Positions 6,424-9,725 of a stretch of DNA of 9,725 nt are shown piece by piece. Every line of letters begins with the position of its first letter. The first letter of the stretch is position 1. The stretch lies in contig QFOI01000103.1 of assembly GCA_003241175.1 (NCBI GenBank), positions 1-9,725 of the forward strand. The letters are read 5' to 3'. The notes below the pieces were generated by a model. That model made no database searches. It was not told the origin of the DNA and saw only the letters and a list, made by a program, of their open reading frames with translations. Made by a program: the position numbers and the translations under genes. This DNA is from Pseudopedobacter saltans. GTDB lineage: Bacteria; Bacteroidota; Bacteroidia; Chitinophagales; Chitinophagaceae.

Positions 6424-7374
6424 TTAATGTCCGAAACATTCGGTTAAATACCTTTCTGCATCCAAAGCTGCCATACAACCAGAGCCTGCTGCCGTGATCG
6501 CCTGACGATACGTTTTATCCTGAACATCACCAGCTGCAAATACGCCTGCAACATTGGTTTTTGTAGAACCTGGAACCGTTTTGATATAACCGTCTTCGAA
6601 CAAATCAATATAGGGTTTGAATATATCACTGTTCGGAGTGTGACCAATAGCAACGAAGAAACCACCAACCGGAATATCCTGTTCCTCTCCTGTTTGATTA
6701 TTTTTGATGCGAACAGCTTCTGTTTTGTCTTTTCCCAATACTTCCTGCGTTTCGCTATTCCAATACATTTTTATGTTTGGCGCTTCCAATACACGGTCAC
6801 GCATGATTTTGCTGGCTTTCATACCATCTTTGTCTTTACGAACAATCATGTGGACAGTTGTTGCCAATTTGGATAAATACAAAGCATCTTCACATGCTGT
6901 ATCGCCAGCACCAACAATTGCAACCTCTTGATTTCTGAAAAAGAAACCATCACAAACAGCACAGGCACTGACCCCATAACCGTTCAATCTTTGTTCGCTT
7001 GGCAATCCCAACCATTTGGCTGTTGCTCCTGTAGATATAATAACGGTTTTTGCTTCAATCCATTTTTCTTCGTCTATTTCTACACGATGAATTGGACCTG
7101 TAAAATCAACTTTAGTCGCGATACCATAACGGATATCCGCACCCATTCTTTTCGCTTGTTTTTCTAGATCCACCATCAAATCCGGCCCCATAATGCCATC
7201 AGGATATCCTGGAAAATTTTCCACATCAGTCGTAATTGTCAACTGTCCGCCAGGTTGCAAACCTTGATACACAACAGGCTTCATATTGGCGCGAGCAGCA
7301 TAAATCGCAGCCGTATAACCAGCAGGACCTGAACCTATAATCAAACAATCTATCTTTTCGATAATTTCACTCAT
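6424..7374 (-). CDS. trxB: Thioredoxin reductase (NADPH)
   Basis: TrxB is the cytoplasmic FAD enzyme that passes electrons from NADPH to thioredoxin and so supports ribonucleotide reduction and oxidative-stress repair. The 316-residue length is standard for the low-molecular-weight bacterial type. The FAD-binding motif GSGPAG is at 14-19, PGGQL at 41-45, the redox-active disulfide CAVC at 138-141, the NADPH-domain GAGDTA at 155-160, and the C-terminal FAD motif GVFAAGDVQD at 277-286. The stretch after VHMIV (174-178) reads RKDKDGMKAS: compared with E. coli HRRDGFRAEK it keeps the first arginine, replaces two others by lysine and adds two residues, so cofactor preference may differ slightly. 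The ATG at 7374 is the only sensible start. The gene is transcribed alone, divergent from the DUF4197 gene and followed by a hairpin terminator. Confidence 0.97.
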   Translation of the reverse strand: MSEIIEKIDCLIIGSGPAGYTAAIYAARANMKPVVYQGLQPGGQLTITTDVENFPGYPDGIMGPDLMVDLEKQAKRMGADIRYGIATKVDFTGPIHRVEIDEEKWIEAKTVIISTGATAKWLGLPSEQRLNGYGVSACAVCDGFFFRNQEVAIVGAGDTACEDALYLSKLATTVHMIVRKDKDGMKASKIMRDRVLEAPNIKMYWNSETQEVLGKDKTEAVRIKNNQTGEEQDIPVGGFFVAIGHTPNSDIFKPYIDLFEDGYIKTVPGSTKTNVAGVFAAGDVQDKTYRQAITAAGSGCMAALDAERYLTECFGH

Positions 7375-7401
7375 AAATTCGAATTATTAAACTTTATTGT
7401 G

Positions 7402-7432
7402 CAAATTTACGGCTTTAAATTCTTAAAACTAA
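7402..7432 (-). promoter_or_regulatory. Candidate trxB promoter
   Basis: On the minus strand, TAAATTTG (7409-7402) is a perfect Bacteroidota -7 box. Nineteen bases upstream, TTAG (7432-7429) matches three of four positions of the -33 TTTG. The -7 box ends 27 bp before the ATG, leaving a leader of about 20 nt that contains a 10-bp palindrome, AATTCGAATT (7376-7385). Confidence 0.5.
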
Positions 7433-7477
7433 GTAACCACAATCTATATTGTCATAGATAAAAACAAAACCATCTCC

Positions 7478-8200
7478 ATGAAAAAACTTTTCTTACCACT
7501 AACCGCTTTTGTATTGCTAACAAGTACGATGAGTTCCTGTGATTCGGTCAACCATCTTTCCAATATTCCTGGACTCAATGGTGGTATTACCCAAAACGAG
7601 GCACAACAAGGTATACAACAAGTTTTGCTTAACGGAATTCTCGATGGTGTATTGAACCTGAACAAAAAAGATGGTTTCTTTGGCAATGCAGCCTACAAAC
7701 TTTTACTTCCGGAAGATGCGCAAAAAGTCGTAGGAACATTGAAATCAATAGGTTTGGGTAGTGTCGTCGACCAAGCAGTACTTCAGATCAACCGCTCCGC
7801 AGAAGACGCGGTGGGTTTGGCAAAACCTATTTTCACTAATGCAGTCAAACAAATGACCGTGACAGATGCACTACAACTAGTAAAAGGTGGCAACAACTCC
7901 ATTACCAACTATTTCAAATCCAAAACAACAGATCAATTGATTGCAGCATTCAAACCAGTTATTGCTAGTTCGCTCAACAAGACGGATGCCACCAAGTATT
8001 ATGGTGACATAGTAAAAACCTACAACAGTATTCCGCTTACCAAAAACAAAATCAATCCTGACTTGACAGATTACGTTGCGAAAAATGCATCCAATGCGTT
8101 GTTTGATCAGATTGCAAAAGAAGAAGTCAACATTCGCCAAAATCCCGTTGCCCGAACAACAGATATACTCAAAAAAGTTTTTGGACAACAGAGCAAATAA
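7478..8200 (+). CDS. DUF4197 domain lipoprotein
   Basis: The 240-residue protein resembles the DUF4197 family, found in Bacteroidota and Proteobacteria without an assigned function. It begins with a lipoprotein signal: KK, a hydrophobic core to about residue 14, then MSSC with C21 as the likely lipidated cysteine. The mature part is soluble and probably helix-rich, with a low-complexity start (NHLSNIPGLNGG) and family-like stretches such as GFFGNAAYKLLLPEDAQKV (about 66-84), a central region ending ITNYFKSKTTDQLIAAFKP, and a C-terminal part containing ALFDQIAKEEVNIRQNPVA before the final DILKKVFG. D22-S23 after the cysteine is not a clear surface-export signal. The ATG at 7478 starts a proper signal peptide. 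It is divergent from trxB and 76 bp upstream of the CorC-like gene; I see only a weak -7-like TATATTGT at 7445. Function unknown; location at the periplasmic face of a membrane is inferred. Confidence 0.85.
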   Translation: MKKLFLPLTAFVLLTSTMSSCDSVNHLSNIPGLNGGITQNEAQQGIQQVLLNGILDGVLNLNKKDGFFGNAAYKLLLPEDAQKVVGTLKSIGLGSVVDQAVLQINRSAEDAVGLAKPIFTNAVKQMTVTDALQLVKGGNNSITNYFKSKTTDQLIAAFKPVIASSLNKTDATKYYGDIVKTYNSIPLTKNKINPDLTDYVAKNASNALFDQIAKEEVNIRQNPVARTTDILKKVFGQQSK

Positions 8201-8253
8201 ATAGTCCAAAAGCCATTCCGCAAATCGAGACGAGGTATTTATGTAAGTTTTCC

Positions 8254-8261
8254 TAATTTTG
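8254..8261 (+). promoter_or_regulatory. -7 promoter box of the CorC-like gene
   Basis: TAATTTTG matches the Bacteroidota -7 consensus TAnnTTTG perfectly and ends 15 bp before the ATG at 8277, predicting a leader of about 10 nt. I could not find a TTTG at the expected 19-21 bp upstream. The in-frame TTG at 8259 lies inside this box, which argues against it being the start. Confidence 0.45.
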
Positions 8262-8276
8262 CACTATCTACTCAAA

Positions 8277-9578
8277 ATGGAAATTTTTATTATACTTGCG
8301 CTCATTCTGTTGAATGGCTTTTTTTCTTTAGCGGAAATATCATTGATTTCTTCCCGGAAAGTTCGTTTGGAAGCGCAGGCACACAAAGGAGACAAGAAAG
8401 CTAAAAAAGCATTGGGATTAATCAACAAACCTGATGTTTTCCTCTCCACCGTACAGATCGGAATCACGCTTGTGGGAATATTAACCGGTATCTTCTCCGG
8501 AGACAATATCAAAAAAGATTTTGCGGAAGTATTGAACAGGGTTGATTTTTTCAGACCTTATAGTCAGTCTATTGCTACAATCACGATTGTATTTGTTATC
8601 ATGTATCTTTCCCTTGTATTGGGAGAACTTGTTCCTAAAAGAATCGGTCTCACCAACCCGGAAAAAACGGCCAAGATCGTCACTGCTCCTATGCAGTTTA
8701 TCATTGCTATTACCAAGCCTTTTATTTGGTTATTGAACAAATCTTCAGAAGTCATCATTAGAATCCTTGGCATCAAAGAAGGTGACAACCAGATTAGTGA
8801 AGAAGAAATAAAAGCGATCATCAACGAAGGAACTGAACAAGGAACGATTGAACAAGCAGAACAACAGATTATAACTAGAGTGTTCTCATTAGGCGACCGG
8901 ACAATCACCTCCATGATGACACACCGCAGTGACGTAGTTTGGTTGGATGTCAATACAAGTATCGATGAGGTAAAAGAAGATTTTGAATTGCATTCCGTCT
9001 ACCCTGTCTGTGAAAAAAATATTGATCAAATTAAAGGTGTTGTTTTTATAAAAGACCTTTTTGCGGCACCAGCGGGAACTTTAGTTGGCGCAATAGCGAA
9101 ACCAGTCATGTACGTTCCGGAAAATATTACAGCGTACCATCTTCTGGAAAAATTCAAAAAAAGTAAAATTCATTATGCCATCATCGTAGACGAATATGGA
9201 ACGCTGCAAGGCATTATCACTTTGCATGACATATTGGAAGCTATTGTTGGGGAAATGGCTGAAGCCGACGACACCGATATTGAAATTTTCAAAAGAGAAG
9301 ACGGCAGCTATATTGTGGACGGGCAAATGCCTTTTTATGATTTTCTTTCTTACCTCCATATTGAATGGAGTGATGAAGAAAAGGAAAACAATGAAGAATA
9401 CGATACACTAGCTGGATTTATATTGCACAATCTTGAACACATTCCAGTTGTAGGCGAAAAACTAGTTTGGAAAGATTTCACTTTTGAAATACTCGATCTG
9501 GACGGACACCGTATTGACAAGGTATTGGCAACAAGAAAACCGAAATCTAAAGAGCAGGACATTGATGGCGATGCGTAA
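8277..9578 (+). CDS. CNNM/CorC-type transporter-associated protein (HlyC/CorC/TlyC family)
   Basis: The 433-residue inner-membrane protein belongs to the CNNM/CorC family, often labelled hemolysin; characterised members move Mg2+ (or Co2+) or help resist these ions. The CNNM/DUF21 transmembrane domain covers about residues 1-190, with a first helix (2-22), hydrophobic segments near 58-75, 100-117 and 133-155, and the hallmark GELVPKRIGL (116-125). An acidic, glutamate-rich linker (EEEIKAIINEG, 176-186) leads to a pair of CBS domains (about 211-325) containing TSMMTHRSDVVWLD, VDEYGTLQGIITLHDILE and the nucleotide-binding type sequence. The CorC_HlyC C-terminal domain (about 335-420) shows YDTLAGFILHNL and DLDGHRIDKV. 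I use ATG 8277 because the upstream TTG falls in the -7 box. GldE of gliding bacteria is a relative, but no gldD neighbour is visible, so I leave the symbol blank. Ion specificity cannot be told. Confidence 0.93.
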   Translation: MEIFIILALILLNGFFSLAEISLISSRKVRLEAQAHKGDKKAKKALGLINKPDVFLSTVQIGITLVGILTGIFSGDNIKKDFAEVLNRVDFFRPYSQSIATITIVFVIMYLSLVLGELVPKRIGLTNPEKTAKIVTAPMQFIIAITKPFIWLLNKSSEVIIRILGIKEGDNQISEEEIKAIINEGTEQGTIEQAEQQIITRVFSLGDRTITSMMTHRSDVVWLDVNTSIDEVKEDFELHSVYPVCEKNIDQIKGVVFIKDLFAAPAGTLVGAIAKPVMYVPENITAYHLLEKFKKSKIHYAIIVDEYGTLQGIITLHDILEAIVGEMAEADDTDIEIFKREDGSYIVDGQMPFYDFLSYLHIEWSDEEKENNEEYDTLAGFILHNLEHIPVVGEKLVWKDFTFEILDLDGHRIDKVLATRKPKSKEQDIDGDA

Positions 9579-9644
9579 AATGATCCTATGCGTTAATCCC
9601 ACACGTTTGTATCCATAGTTAATGATCTATAACCGTTAATTATA

Positions 9645-9725
9645 TCAGTTGAATAATAAATCAATTTTCCTCTGTAACAACTCGATTTCATTGTTATATT
9701 TTTGAATATAACCAACAAACCTATT
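9645..9725 (-). CDS. Possible 3' end of a minus-strand gene (partial)
   Basis: Reading leftward from the window edge, one frame gives 26 residues ending KYNNEIELLQRKIDLLFN before a TGA at 9647-9645. The amphipathic, coding-like composition suggests the C-terminus of a gene converging on the CorC-like gene. A second minus-strand frame is also open for 43 codons to about 9592, but its composition is less protein-like. The stretch is too short to decide; product unknown. Confidence 0.3.
   Translation of the reverse strand, partial: NRFVGYIQKYNNEIELLQRKIDLLFN
9693..9712. repeat. Short hairpin at the right edge
   Basis: GTTATATT (9693-9700) and AATATAAC (9705-9712) are perfect 8-bp arms around a TTTG loop. 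It is A/T-rich with no T-tract and lies about 115 bp beyond the CorC-like stop, so a terminator role is doubtful. The rest of 9579-9692 shows nothing I can call. Confidence 0.3.

Noticed and set aside
9592..9640. Three GTTAAT hexamers at 9592, 9618 and 9635
   Set aside because: Unequal spacing (26 and 17 bp) and AT-rich context make chance the best explanation; not a repeat array.
1..9725. CRISPR arrays, tRNA/rRNA genes, transposons, prophage or defence genes
   Set aside because: No regularly spaced repeats, cloverleaf sequence, transposase or terminal repeats were seen; all large genes have ordinary housekeeping or envelope families.

Overview
The window reads as an ordinary chromosomal stretch from a member of the Bacteroidota, most likely the Chitinophagaceae/Sphingobacteriia side. 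Three things suggest this: moderately AT-rich DNA; start codons without Shine-Dalgarno sequences but with upstream boxes matching the Bacteroidota promoter (-33 TTTG, -7 TAnnTTTG); and Bacteroidota-style versions of XseA (GHSTNETV motif), YfhO, TrxB and the DUF4197 lipoprotein. The family placement is an impression from protein style, not a search result.

Layout. Positions 1-4697 are a minus-strand run read in the order YfhO-family membrane protein, group 1 (GT4-like) glycosyltransferase, exodeoxyribonuclease VII large subunit (xseA, cut by the left edge of the window). Spacings are 4 bp and 62 bp, so one operon is likely. A short divergent promoter region (4698-4817) separates it from a plus-strand pair: a small three-helix membrane protein whose stop codon overlaps the start of a YhhQ/VUT-family queuosine-precursor transporter. 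This pair converges on folB (dihydroneopterin aldolase, minus strand), with a perfect 24-bp inverted repeat between them. Next come a hairpin terminator and trxB (thioredoxin reductase, minus strand). Divergent from trxB are a DUF4197 lipoprotein and a CNNM/CorC-type membrane protein with CBS domains (both plus strand). The last ~150 bp hold no clear gene but may include the 3' end of a minus-strand gene.

Functionally this is mixed housekeeping: DNA repair/recombination (XseA), envelope glycan or lipid modification (YfhO plus glycosyltransferase, inferred), tRNA-modification precursor uptake (YhhQ), folate synthesis (FolB), thiol redox balance (TrxB) and probable divalent-cation transport (CorC-like). 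I found no CRISPR array, tRNA, rRNA, transposase or phage gene, and no evidence of a new defence or mobile system. The best leads are the small membrane protein coupled to the queuosine-precursor transporter, a probable (nearly) leaderless folB transcript from a textbook promoter, and the 24-bp inverted repeat.
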